Shown piece after piece: positions 6,900-15,369 of a stretch of 21,466 nt of DNA (its first letter is position 1; each line of letters begins with the position of its first letter). The notes under the pieces are model-generated. The model worked only from the letters and a program-made list of their open reading frames with translations, did not search any database and was not told the origin of the DNA. The translations under genes were made by a program, and so were the position numbers. The DNA lies in assembly GCA_964482845.1 (NCBI GenBank), contig CAYZZE010000027.1:1-21466 (forward strand), read 5' to 3'. The stretch comes from VGPI01 sp964482845. Lineage in GTDB: Bacteria; Cloacimonadota; Cloacimonadia; Cloacimonadales; Cloacimonadaceae.

Positions 6900-7943
6900 A
6901 TGAAAAGACGCTGCTGCAAAGTGGGGGCAATGTTCTTTGTTTTAGTGTTTGTCGTGCTGTTACTGATCTACTTGTCATGCGGATCAGGAGGGGGATCGTC
7001 TGCGGAAGGGGATTTATCGACGAAAGAACCTGTCCCTGACAGCAGCGCTCTTTTTACCGTCCGATTTCGTCCGCAGTGGCTACATCAGGCACAATTTGCC
7101 GGATTTTATGTGGCACATGCCAAGGGAATGTATCGTGATTATGGTCTGAACGTGATCATCCAGGAAGGAGGTCCTGATCACCCTGCCGCACAATCTCTCA
7201 TCAATGGAGAATCTGATTTTGTATCATTGTTTTTACTGGCTGCGATGATGCAAGCGGAAAAGGGGCATCACTTGGTGAATGTGGCACAGATATCGCAAAA
7301 ATCATCTTTCATGTTGGCGGCGAAAAAATCGTCCGGGATCGAGGAACCCAAAGATCTTGAGGGCAGAAAGGTCGGATTGTGGCATTCGGAATTTCGCGAG
7401 ATCGCCCATCTTTTTTTCCGGCAGCAACAAGTGAATGTCGAAATAATCCCGATCGATTGGACGATAAACCTCTTGCTCCAGGGAGCCGTGGATGCCATGA
7501 ACGTGATGCGCTACAACGAATACAATCAATTGATCCAGGCGGGACTTGATCCATCCGAGTTGACCGTATTTGCTATGAAGGACTATGGTCTGAATATTCC
7601 CGAAGACGGGATCTACTGCACAAGGGACTTTTATCGCCAGTATCCAAAGATTGCTAGGGACTTTGCCGAAGCCACCATGGACGGTTGGATGTATGCCATA
7701 AACAATCCGGAAGAAGCGCTTGAGATCGTCCTGGGCGTGATGCGCCGCAGTTTTGTGCCGGCCAACCGTCCGCATCAGAGATGGATGCTTTCGGTACAAA
7801 GAGATGTCATACTGGCTCGTCCGGGCAAGATGGGCGAATTGGACCGGGAAATATTTGATGTTGCGCTCAAGATGCTTATGCGACAAGGGGAATTGACCGT
7901 TCCCCTCGATTATAAGGAATTTACCGGAAATGCGGCTGATTAG
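6900..7943 (+). CDS. Thi5/NMT1-type periplasmic substrate-binding lipoprotein
   Basis: 347 residues. The N-terminus has a basic M-K-R-R, a hydrophobic core at about 9-26 and Cys27 in Y-L-S-C-G-S-G-G-G, an imperfect lipobox followed by a flexible Gly/Ser linker. From residue about 52 the sequence is a clear SsuA/THI5-like (NMT1 family) binding domain: F-R-P-Q-W-L-H-Q-A-Q-F-A-G-F-Y-V-A, then K-G-M-Y-R-D-Y-G-L-N-V and E-G-G-P. Relatives bind thiamine-pyrimidine precursors, aliphatic sulfonates or nitrate as part of ABC importers. No permease or ATPase gene is adjacent. Instead the stop overlaps the start of a Cache-HAMP-phosphatase gene by 14 bases, suggesting that the bound ligand is reported to that sensor. 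An in-frame TAG at 6891 excludes an earlier start. The ligand cannot be read from the sequence. Confidence 0.88.
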   Translation: MKRRCCKVGAMFFVLVFVVLLLIYLSCGSGGGSSAEGDLSTKEPVPDSSALFTVRFRPQWLHQAQFAGFYVAHAKGMYRDYGLNVIIQEGGPDHPAAQSLINGESDFVSLFLLAAMMQAEKGHHLVNVAQISQKSSFMLAAKKSSGIEEPKDLEGRKVGLWHSEFREIAHLFFRQQQVNVEIIPIDWTINLLLQGAVDAMNVMRYNEYNQLIQAGLDPSELTVFAMKDYGLNIPEDGIYCTRDFYRQYPKIARDFAEATMDGWMYAINNPEEALEIVLGVMRRSFVPANRPHQRWMLSVQRDVILARPGKMGELDREIFDVALKMLMRQGELTVPLDYKEFTGNAAD

Positions 7944-9870
7944 GGTTTTGCGTTCTTCACTGGCCTATCAATTGATAACCATCGTCTTCCTCGTCGTGTT
8001 CGCTGTCTTGCTAGTTTCGATCATCAGCACGAGAAAATTGATGTCCCGGGTGATGCTCCAGAATACGAATATAACGCTGAGTTATCTGGTAAACGATACC
8101 ATTCAAAATGTCGAGACCGTTCTGAGCAGGATCGAGGGTGTGGCAGAAGGGATCCTGATACTAATCGAGAGAGGACTGATTCCGCCTGACAATCTTGAAT
8201 CCTATATCCAAGGCATCTTGCGCCAATATCCGGAGATAGAATCCATTTACCTTGCTTATGAGGACGATGATAACCTTCCGCAGACCAATAGCCGCGGTTA
8301 TTATATGGATATGGGAAAGTTCAGGGTCTTGGATCTGCGTAGTGCCGGGATTGATTATCAAATCCGAGATTGGTATCAGATACCTTTTCTGACCGTTACC
8401 GATTACTGGTCGGAACCTTGGTTTGACGCCGATGGCAAGAAGTTGATGATCAGCAGTTATTCACTGCCGATAATGTCCCCGGATAAGGATAGAGCGATCG
8501 GGATCATACGTTTGGACATTGCTCTCAGCGCATTGCAGAGAAGGGCTGCGGGCTCTGACCGGCATCATATGGGCAATGCCCTGCTGATCTCGCACAGTGG
8601 TAGGATAGTGGTGCATCCGGATGAAGACAAACTGCTGAACGAAACCATTTTCAGTTTGGCAGAAGAAACCAATGACACGTATCTGAGATCGATCGGAAAG
8701 GAAATGCTTGCCGGAAAGACAAGATTCGTAAAACTCCGCAATCCGGTCAATAAAGAACCGCAATGGATCTACTATGCACCATTGCCCTTGAACAGTTGGG
8801 CGCTGGGGATCATCTTTGACGAAAAGGAGATCTTCCGCGATCTGGATACACTGTTATTGATCCTTATGCTCTTTATGATCGGTGGGTTCCTGGCGATCGC
8901 CTTGATCATCTCGGTAATTGTGTGGAAGATAAACAAGCCCTTGCGGCATCTTACGGCGGCAGCCAATAGTATTGGACAGGGGGATTTTGAAGCGGAAGTG
9001 AGGTTGCCGGCGAATTTTAATGAGATCCGTTATCTCGCCCAGAGTATCTCCAATATGCGTGATTCACTCAAAGATTATATGAGCAACCTGCTGCAGACGA
9101 CGGAGGAGAAAAACCGCATCGAATCTGATCTGCGGATCGCTTCGCTGGTTCAACAGAACCTCATCCCCAATAATAACGATATGAGCAGAATGTTTCCCGG
9201 ATTGAAGGTGTATGGGATTGTCGAACCGGCAAAAGAAATCGGTGGTGATCTGTATGATTATTTCCGCCTGGATGACAAGCGCTTCTGCTTTGTGATCGCC
9301 GATGTCTTGGGTAAAGGTGTGGTGGCAGCGATGACCATGACGGTGGTGAATACGCTGATCAGAACCAAGGCACGTAGCGCATCCTCGATTAAAGAACTGC
9401 TCTCAGATATCAATCGTTATCTCTGTGACACTCAAAGCGATGCCAATTTCGTTACCATGATCATCGGTTTTATCGATCTTAGCACGGGCATAATGGAATA
9501 CTGCAACGCTGGACACGTTCCAATGTATCTGCGTAAAAGCAACCGCCATTTGATAAAATTCAGCGAGACGCAGTCCACAGCGCTGGGGATCTTTGCCGAG
9601 ATTGATTTTAACACCCAGAAAATGCAATTGGATCTGGGCGATACGATCATCCTCTTTACCGATGGCATCACCGAAACGATGAGCAAAGCGGAGGACTTCT
9701 TCGGAGAAGTAAGATTGGAGGAATTGATCGCCGGACTGCAAAATCCGGAGCCGGAAACTATCGTCAAGGCGATCCTGAATAGCGTTCGTAAGTTTGCTGA
9801 TAGAGACCATCAGGCGGATGATACCACAATCCTGGTCATTGAATACGTCCGGCCTGCCGTCAAGCGTTAA
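7930..9870 (+). CDS. Membrane sensor phosphatase: dCache - HAMP - SpoIIE/RsbU PP2C domain
   Basis: 646 residues. Order: helix 1 at about 10-32, a periplasmic double-Cache-like region at about 33-300 (including R-D-W-Y-Q-I-P and G-I-I-R-L-D-I), helix 2 at about 308-333, HAMP at about 334-385, a coiled-coil linker, then a PP2C-type Ser/Thr phosphatase of the SpoIIE/RsbU group. Metal and active-site motifs are intact: G-G-D-L-Y-D-Y-F at 438-445, D-V-L-G-K-G at 458-463, N-A-G-H at 526-529, F-T-D-G-I-T-E (D578) and D-D-T-T at 630-633. Such enzymes dephosphorylate anti-sigma-factor antagonists (STAS proteins) in partner-switching cascades; no STAS or kinase gene is seen here. The ATG overlaps the lipoprotein gene, arguing for equal expression and joint function. 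The stop overlaps the convergent meaB stop (9867-9870). Confidence 0.92.
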   Translation: MRLIRVLRSSLAYQLITIVFLVVFAVLLVSIISTRKLMSRVMLQNTNITLSYLVNDTIQNVETVLSRIEGVAEGILILIERGLIPPDNLESYIQGILRQYPEIESIYLAYEDDDNLPQTNSRGYYMDMGKFRVLDLRSAGIDYQIRDWYQIPFLTVTDYWSEPWFDADGKKLMISSYSLPIMSPDKDRAIGIIRLDIALSALQRRAAGSDRHHMGNALLISHSGRIVVHPDEDKLLNETIFSLAEETNDTYLRSIGKEMLAGKTRFVKLRNPVNKEPQWIYYAPLPLNSWALGIIFDEKEIFRDLDTLLLILMLFMIGGFLAIALIISVIVWKINKPLRHLTAAANSIGQGDFEAEVRLPANFNEIRYLAQSISNMRDSLKDYMSNLLQTTEEKNRIESDLRIASLVQQNLIPNNNDMSRMFPGLKVYGIVEPAKEIGGDLYDYFRLDDKRFCFVIADVLGKGVVAAMTMTVVNTLIRTKARSASSIKELLSDINRYLCDTQSDANFVTMIIGFIDLSTGIMEYCNAGHVPMYLRKSNRHLIKFSETQSTALGIFAEIDFNTQKMQLDLGDTIILFTDGITETMSKAEDFFGEVRLEELIAGLQNPEPETIVKAILNSVRKFADRDHQADDTTILVIEYVRPAVKR

Positions 9871-10979
9871 TCGCCATTCTCAAATAGTTTCATAACTGCA
9901 GCAGCGGGTGGGGTCTGACCCGATAGAACTTGAGAGTGAATAAGATCATACCGGCGCTTTAGATCCTCATCGGCAAAGAACCGGCGGATCAGGGTCTCTT
10001 CGATCATGGATTCAAACCATTGGGCTGTCTGTTTGATGCGGCGGTTATCAAAATATCCGCTGATTTTATTCTGATGGGTAAACTGGGTAATGATCTGCCA
10101 TATCGTATCCATACCCTGTCGGTTCAAAGCAGAGCAAGTAAGGGCTGGGGTCTTCCATTCCGGTGTGGCCGGTTGTAAATAATGCAGCGCATTGCTGATA
10201 TCCGTTTGAGCGCGCTTGGCTGCCTGAAGGTTGCTTCCATCGGCTTTATTGATGACGATCAGATCAGCCAGTTCCATCACGCCTTTCTTGATCCCCTGCA
10301 GTTCATCTCCCGCCCCAGGGATCTGCATCAAGAGAAAAAAATCGACCATACCGCGCACATTGATCTCGCTCTGGCCTACGCCAATGGTCTCCACCAGGAT
10401 GATGTCATAACCAGCGGCTTCACAGAGAATGATCGTTTCCCTAGTTTTACGTGCGACTCCTCCCAGGATCCCGCCGCTGGGAGAGGGTCGAATAAAACTC
10501 ATGGGATGGCGGGAGAGTTCTTCCATTCGGGTTTTATCGCCCAAGATGCTGCCTTTGCTCAAACTGCTGCTGGGATCGATCGCCAGAACCGCGACGTGCC
10601 GTCCCTGTCCGATCAACCATAAGCCAAATGCCTCAATAAAAGTACTCTTTCCGGCTCCAGGAACGCCAGTGATCCCGATCCTGACGGATTTGCCAGAAAA
10701 TGGCTGGATTTGCCTGATTAGGTCTTGGGCTTGGTCAAAGTGTCTGGGAGAATTGCTTTCTATCAGCGTGATGGCTTTTGAAAGGATCGTCCGGTTGCCC
10801 TGGATGATACCTTCCTTGAGGGCAGAATTGTCCATCAGCCGCCTCTGCCGTTGCTTTGACGGCTTGTTTGGTTCGGTGGCATCGCTTCCGGGTGCGGGAT
10901 GCTTGGAACCGCTAACGATGCGGGAGGCAAATTCCCGCCCGGCATTATCGGGTGTCCATTCTGGCTTTTTTGTATTCAT
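9867..10979 (-). CDS. meaB: Methylmalonyl-CoA mutase-associated G protein MeaB (ArgK family)
   Basis: A GTPase chaperone that gates cobalamin loading and rescues inactivated methylmalonyl-CoA mutase. Motifs (numbered from the ATG at 10979): P-loop G-V-P-G-A-G-K-S-T at 105-113, A-I-D-P-S-S, switch D-K-T-R-M, G3-region E-T-I-G-V-G-Q-S-E and G4 N-K-A-D. The 370 residues include an N-terminal tail with P-E-W-T-P-D-N-A-G-R-E-F-A, of a kind I recall from some other MeaB proteins, which favours ATG 10979. Two other starts are possible: an ATG at 11054 (overlapping mutB by 29 bases) or an internal ATG at residue 49, just before the conserved domain. It is the last gene of the pgk-like/mutA/mutB operon, 46 bases after mutB. 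Its old name, ArgK, does not reflect the function. Confidence 0.93.
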   Translation of the reverse strand: MNTKKPEWTPDNAGREFASRIVSGSKHPAPGSDATEPNKPSKQRQRRLMDNSALKEGIIQGNRTILSKAITLIESNSPRHFDQAQDLIRQIQPFSGKSVRIGITGVPGAGKSTFIEAFGLWLIGQGRHVAVLAIDPSSSLSKGSILGDKTRMEELSRHPMSFIRPSPSGGILGGVARKTRETIILCEAAGYDIILVETIGVGQSEINVRGMVDFFLLMQIPGAGDELQGIKKGVMELADLIVINKADGSNLQAAKRAQTDISNALHYLQPATPEWKTPALTCSALNRQGMDTIWQIITQFTHQNKISGYFDNRRIKQTAQWFESMIEETLIRRFFADEDLKRRYDLIHSQVLSGQTPPAAAVMKLFENGD

Positions 10980-11025
10980 AATTTGCTCAGTGGGAGGGTG
11001 GATCCCCACACCTCCCCATAACAAT

Positions 11026-13170
11026 TCAATCGTTAAACCTGGCAAGCAGTTCATTCATGATCTTGACGGCGGCATCAGGGAGATTGGTTCCCGGACCAAA
11101 GATGGCAATCACGCCATGGTCCCGTAAAAAGTCATAATCCTGAGCAGGGATAACGCCGCCAATGGAGACCAGGATGTCCTCGCGATCCAGTTTTTTCAGT
11201 TCTGACATTAGTTGCGGCAGTAGGGTCTTGTGTCCTGCGGCAAGTGAACTCATTCCGATAATGTGGACGTCATTTTCCACTGCCTGCCGGGCTGTTTCTA
11301 CCGGTGTTTGAAACAACGGTCCCATATCCACGTCAAATCCCATATCGGCAAAGGCAGTGGCAACCACCTTGGCACCACGGTCATGCCCGTCCTGTCCCAT
11401 CTTGGCGACCAGGATACGGGGGCGCCTGCCATGATATTCGGCGAAGCGATCGGTCAATTCCCTTACAGAACTTATGTCATTCATATTTGCATACTCGCTG
11501 CTGTAAACGTTGGTGATGAGTTTACTGGTCGCCTGATGCCTGCCAAAGACCTTTTCCAAAGCGGCGGATATTTCACCCAAGGAAGCACGGACACGAGCCG
11601 CTTCGATCGATAGTTGTAGCAGGTTACCTTCTCCGGTTTCAGCGCATTTGGTCAGGTTACTCAGGCATTTCTGCACTTGAGATTCGTCACGGGAGTCACG
11701 TAACTTTTTCAAGCGAGCGATCTGTGCTTCCATTACGGCGCTATTGTCCACTTCCAGGATATCCATCGGGTTATCCTTTTGGTAGCGGTATCGATTGACG
11801 CCGACAATGACTTCTTCGCCGCTGTCGATGAGTGCCTGTTTGCGTGCGGATGCCTCTTCGATCCTGCGTTGGGGCAGTCCTGCTTCGATGGCTTTCTCCA
11901 TTCCGCCGAGGCCTTCCACTTCTTTAATATGTTCCCAGGCGCGGTGCATCAGGGCATGGGTGAGGTTTTCCATATACCAGGAACCAGCCCAGGGATCAAT
12001 GACTTTGCAGATCATTGTTTCGTGCTGCAGGAAGAGTTGGGTGTTGCGGGCGATGCGGGCAGAGAAATCAGTGGGCAGAGCGATCGCTTCATCCAAAGAA
12101 TTGGTGTGTAGCGATTGCGTGTGACCCATGGTTGCCGCCGATGCTTCGATGCAAGTGCGGGTGATATTGTTGTATGGATCCTGCTCGGTCAAACTCCAGC
12201 CTGAAGTCTGGGAGTGGGTTCTCAGTGCCAGCGATTTGGGATTGTGGGGTTTGAACATCTTGACGATCTTTGCCCAGAGCACTCTTGCGGCGCGGAGTTT
12301 GGATACTTCCATAAAGTAATTCATCCCTTCTGCCCAGAAGAATGAGAGGCGAGGGGCAAAGACATCGATATCAATGCCTGATTTGATGCCGGTTCGGATA
12401 TACTCCAATCCATCCGCCAAAGTATAAGCCATTTCCAAATCGGCTGTGGCACCCGCTTCGTGCATGTGGTATCCAGAGATACTGATGCTATTGTATTTTG
12501 GCATATGTTTGGACGTGAAACCAAAGATATCGCCGATGATACGCATCGATGCGGCTGGTGGATAGATGTAGGTATTGCGCACCATATATTCCTTGAGGAT
12601 GTCGTTTTGGATCGTTCCATTCAGTTGTTCCAGCCCTACGCCCTGTTCTTCGGCAGCGACAACATAAAAAGCCAAAATCGGCAATACCGCTCCATTCATC
12701 GTCATGGACACGGACATCTGATCGAGCGGGATGCCATCGAAGAGGATCTTCATATCCAGGATGGAATCCACTGCCACGCCGGCTTTGCCGACATCCCCCA
12801 CCACCCGCGGATGATCGGAATCATAACCACGATGCGTAGCCAGGTCAAAAGCGATGGAAAGCCCTTTTTGTCCCATAGCCAGATTACGGCGATAGAAGGC
12901 ATTACTCTCTTCGGCGGTGGAGAACCCGGCATATTGTCTAATTGTCCAAGGGCGCTGGATATACATCGTGGGATAGGGACCGCGCAGATAGGGCGGCAAA
13001 CCTGAGAGGTAGTCCAAATGCTCAAGATGGGCGGTATCCTCTTTGAGATAGACCGGCTTCACCTCGATCTGTTCGTTGGTCTTCCAGATCTTGGACCGGA
13101 TCTCGTCGGTGAGGGATTTGCCTTTGGCTGGTTCGAAGGTCGGATTGATATTAATCAGGTCAGGTTTCAA
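11026..13170 (-). CDS. mutB: Methylmalonyl-CoA mutase, large (catalytic, B12-binding) subunit
   Basis: Interconverts (R)-methylmalonyl-CoA and succinyl-CoA with adenosylcobalamin, the key step of the propionate/succinate route. 714 residues, normal for the family. The N-terminal TIM barrel shows T-M-Y-I-Q-R-P-W-T-I-R-Q-Y-A-G-F-S-T-A, F-D-L-A-T-H-R-G-Y-D-S-D and S-G-Y-H-M-H-E-A-G-A-T (active-site His). The C-terminal cobalamin domain has the base-off motif D594-G-H596-D-R-G599 with M-S-S-L-A-A-G-H and G-G-V-I-P. The start codon is TTG (13168-13170), 7 bases after GGAGG, and it overlaps the mutA stop as TTGA, so the two subunits are translationally coupled. Because mutA is a separate gene, this is the heterodimeric form. 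Confidence 0.97.
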   Translation of the reverse strand: MKPDLININPTFEPAKGKSLTDEIRSKIWKTNEQIEVKPVYLKEDTAHLEHLDYLSGLPPYLRGPYPTMYIQRPWTIRQYAGFSTAEESNAFYRRNLAMGQKGLSIAFDLATHRGYDSDHPRVVGDVGKAGVAVDSILDMKILFDGIPLDQMSVSMTMNGAVLPILAFYVVAAEEQGVGLEQLNGTIQNDILKEYMVRNTYIYPPAASMRIIGDIFGFTSKHMPKYNSISISGYHMHEAGATADLEMAYTLADGLEYIRTGIKSGIDIDVFAPRLSFFWAEGMNYFMEVSKLRAARVLWAKIVKMFKPHNPKSLALRTHSQTSGWSLTEQDPYNNITRTCIEASAATMGHTQSLHTNSLDEAIALPTDFSARIARNTQLFLQHETMICKVIDPWAGSWYMENLTHALMHRAWEHIKEVEGLGGMEKAIEAGLPQRRIEEASARKQALIDSGEEVIVGVNRYRYQKDNPMDILEVDNSAVMEAQIARLKKLRDSRDESQVQKCLSNLTKCAETGEGNLLQLSIEAARVRASLGEISAALEKVFGRHQATSKLITNVYSSEYANMNDISSVRELTDRFAEYHGRRPRILVAKMGQDGHDRGAKVVATAFADMGFDVDMGPLFQTPVETARQAVENDVHIIGMSSLAAGHKTLLPQLMSELKKLDREDILVSIGGVIPAQDYDFLRDHGVIAIFGPGTNLPDAAVKIMNELLARFND

Positions 13171-15323
13171 TTTACCACCTCCATAGCCGCGGCGATCTCT
13201 TTCAGAGTATGCAGAGCATTACATCTCAGGTGGATAAAGATATCCACTCCGGCTTCTTTGTATGTCTCGACCATATCCTGCGGATATCCGGCAAGGATTA
13301 TGGTACTCTTAGGTGAGCGGGATCTGACCGCTTTACACATTGCCGGGACATATTCCACATAAACATCGTCCGTGGAGCAAATGCAGATGGCGGGACATCC
13401 GCTTTCCAAAGCCTTTGCCACTGCCTGATCAATATCCTCACTCCCTTCGGAGGCAACGGAGGTAAAACCAGCAACTGAAAAGAAACCCTGAGCAAAATCC
13501 GCTCTTGCTTTGTATTCACTCAATGAACCAATATTCATCAGATAGACCCGGGTATTTTGGTGATTCCGGACAGTCAGGCGCAATCTTTCAAAGCCCTCTG
13601 TCAGCCGTCTGGTTACCAGAGGAGCGATCGCCTCGCCGTAACAATCATTGCCGAATCCCAAGATCTCACCCAATTGATCGATGGTCGCATGATGCAGCCA
13701 GGCATCGGAGATTATATCTACGATACATTGATTATCCAGATGTTCCCGCAGATCCTGCAAACTGCTCTGGAGACCATTATCCACTACCTTCCTGTAGCGA
13801 TCGATCCGGTCAATGATCCCGCCCCAGGTATGGTACTGAGATTCATCGGGCTTGGGTGTATGAACTTCATCCGGATTGGCATACATATTGACACCGACGA
13901 TGATGTCTTTGCGCATTTCGGCATTACAGATCCGGCGGGTGGCACAGTCATCGATCCCGGATTGGATGGAACCGGATAGTAGGGATGCCATGATCCCGCC
14001 ATCGGATTCAATCTTTTGCATCATTTTCCATGCTTTTTCCGCCAGTTCAGCGGTGAGTGATTCGATGTAATAACAACCGCCCACGGGATCGACCACGCGC
14101 TTGAAGTGTGCTTCATCCTGCAGGATGATCTGTTGATTGCGGGCGATGCGTTTGCTGTGTTCATTTTCACAGTTCCATAAAGCATCAAAAGGTTCGATCT
14201 CCAAACTATCGATTCCGCCCATGACGCCCGAGAATGCTTCGGTGGTCGTCCGCAAGACATTCACGTAAGGGTCATAGATGCTTTTATTGAATCTGGTGCT
14301 GATGCCGTGGATCCAGATCTTGCCTGCTTCATCTGATCCGCCGTATGTTTTAACCAGTTCTACCCAGATCAGTCGTGCCGCCCGCACTTTGGCGATCTCC
14401 ATATAAAAATTGGAGCCCAAAGCCAGGTTGAGTTGTACATGCGGAGCGATTTGATCGACCGAAAGTCCCTTTTCCCGCAGACGATCGAAAAACGCAACCG
14501 CTATGGCCAGAATAATCGCTAATTGCTGAACTGCATTAGCTCCCGATTCAGCATAAACTACGGAATCGAGCAGGATCGTCCTGATCCCTTTCGCTTTCTT
14601 ATCAGCCCAATAAGTCATCTGATACATCGTCTGCCAGATCTGCTCAGGATCAAGAGCCCATTGACCTTCTCCGGCAAGCAAAGAAATCGGATCAAAGCCC
14701 ACAAAGCCACGGATGTCTTTGAGCTGCAGATCTTGCCGCTTAATATAAGCATTGAGCATACCCAGCATCAAAATCGCCGACCAACCGGCATTGATATGGA
14801 TCGGAACTGCATCCAGGCGGACACCCTGGAGCAGGATCTCCATCTCTTCCAAAGTGCAAAGATTCAGTCCCTGAGCGATTCGATCAGGGCTGACCGGAGA
14901 TCGGGCATTGACGCAATCATCGCTGACATATAGATTTACTGCAGTCAAACCATTGTTCAATTCATCCAACAGGATCTGATTCAGTTTCTCGGGATCATGG
15001 TGTTTCTGCGCTTGAGCGATCAACCATCCTTCGGACAAATATCTCAAAGGATCGTTACCCCTTACGTAAGGGCGGGTACCTGGAACGCTGTCCAGATGGG
15101 GGAGATCGCGGATATCTTCTATACGGTAGATGGGTTTGATGGTGATGCCTTCATAGGTTGGGCTGTGCATTACCTTATCAAAACTGGCGCCCTTTAGCGT
15201 GGTTTCGACCGCCTTGATCCAGTCCTCCCATTGATTCACGGGAAATTCGTCTTCCAGGATCAGATCCTCAAACAGGGGGTCAAATCCCCTTTGCTGTAAG
15301 GGATCGATTGTACTGTTTTCCAA
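13167..15323 (-). CDS. mutA: Methylmalonyl-CoA mutase, small (non-catalytic) subunit
   Basis: 718 residues, homologous to MutB over its length (R-P-Y-V-R-G-N-D-P, L-A-L-G-S-N-F-Y-M-E-I-A-K-V-R-A-A-R, D-P-V-G-G-C-Y-Y-I-E). The C-terminal domain keeps the fold but has no D-x-H-x-x-G motif: the matching region reads M-N-I-G-S-L-S-E-Y-K-A-R. It therefore cannot ligate cobalamin and acts structurally. This subunit is larger than many MutA proteins (about 620-640), with an N-terminal lead of about 50 residues. The start is TTG at 15321-15323, with AAAGGAG 8 bases upstream; no in-frame ATG is nearby. It lies 46 bases after the PGK-like gene and is coupled to mutB. Confidence 0.95.
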   Translation of the reverse strand: MENSTIDPLQQRGFDPLFEDLILEDEFPVNQWEDWIKAVETTLKGASFDKVMHSPTYEGITIKPIYRIEDIRDLPHLDSVPGTRPYVRGNDPLRYLSEGWLIAQAQKHHDPEKLNQILLDELNNGLTAVNLYVSDDCVNARSPVSPDRIAQGLNLCTLEEMEILLQGVRLDAVPIHINAGWSAILMLGMLNAYIKRQDLQLKDIRGFVGFDPISLLAGEGQWALDPEQIWQTMYQMTYWADKKAKGIRTILLDSVVYAESGANAVQQLAIILAIAVAFFDRLREKGLSVDQIAPHVQLNLALGSNFYMEIAKVRAARLIWVELVKTYGGSDEAGKIWIHGISTRFNKSIYDPYVNVLRTTTEAFSGVMGGIDSLEIEPFDALWNCENEHSKRIARNQQIILQDEAHFKRVVDPVGGCYYIESLTAELAEKAWKMMQKIESDGGIMASLLSGSIQSGIDDCATRRICNAEMRKDIIVGVNMYANPDEVHTPKPDESQYHTWGGIIDRIDRYRKVVDNGLQSSLQDLREHLDNQCIVDIISDAWLHHATIDQLGEILGFGNDCYGEAIAPLVTRRLTEGFERLRLTVRNHQNTRVYLMNIGSLSEYKARADFAQGFFSVAGFTSVASEGSEDIDQAVAKALESGCPAICICSTDDVYVEYVPAMCKAVRSRSPKSTIILAGYPQDMVETYKEAGVDIFIHLRCNALHTLKEIAAAMEVVN

Positions 15324-15369
15324 TGCAGTTTCTCCTTTGTAGTATGTATCTTATTGATATTTGATCGTG

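Noticed and set aside
6900..7943. A complete ABC importer
   Set aside because: No permease or ATPase gene lies next to the binding protein; the downstream gene is a phosphatase sensor.
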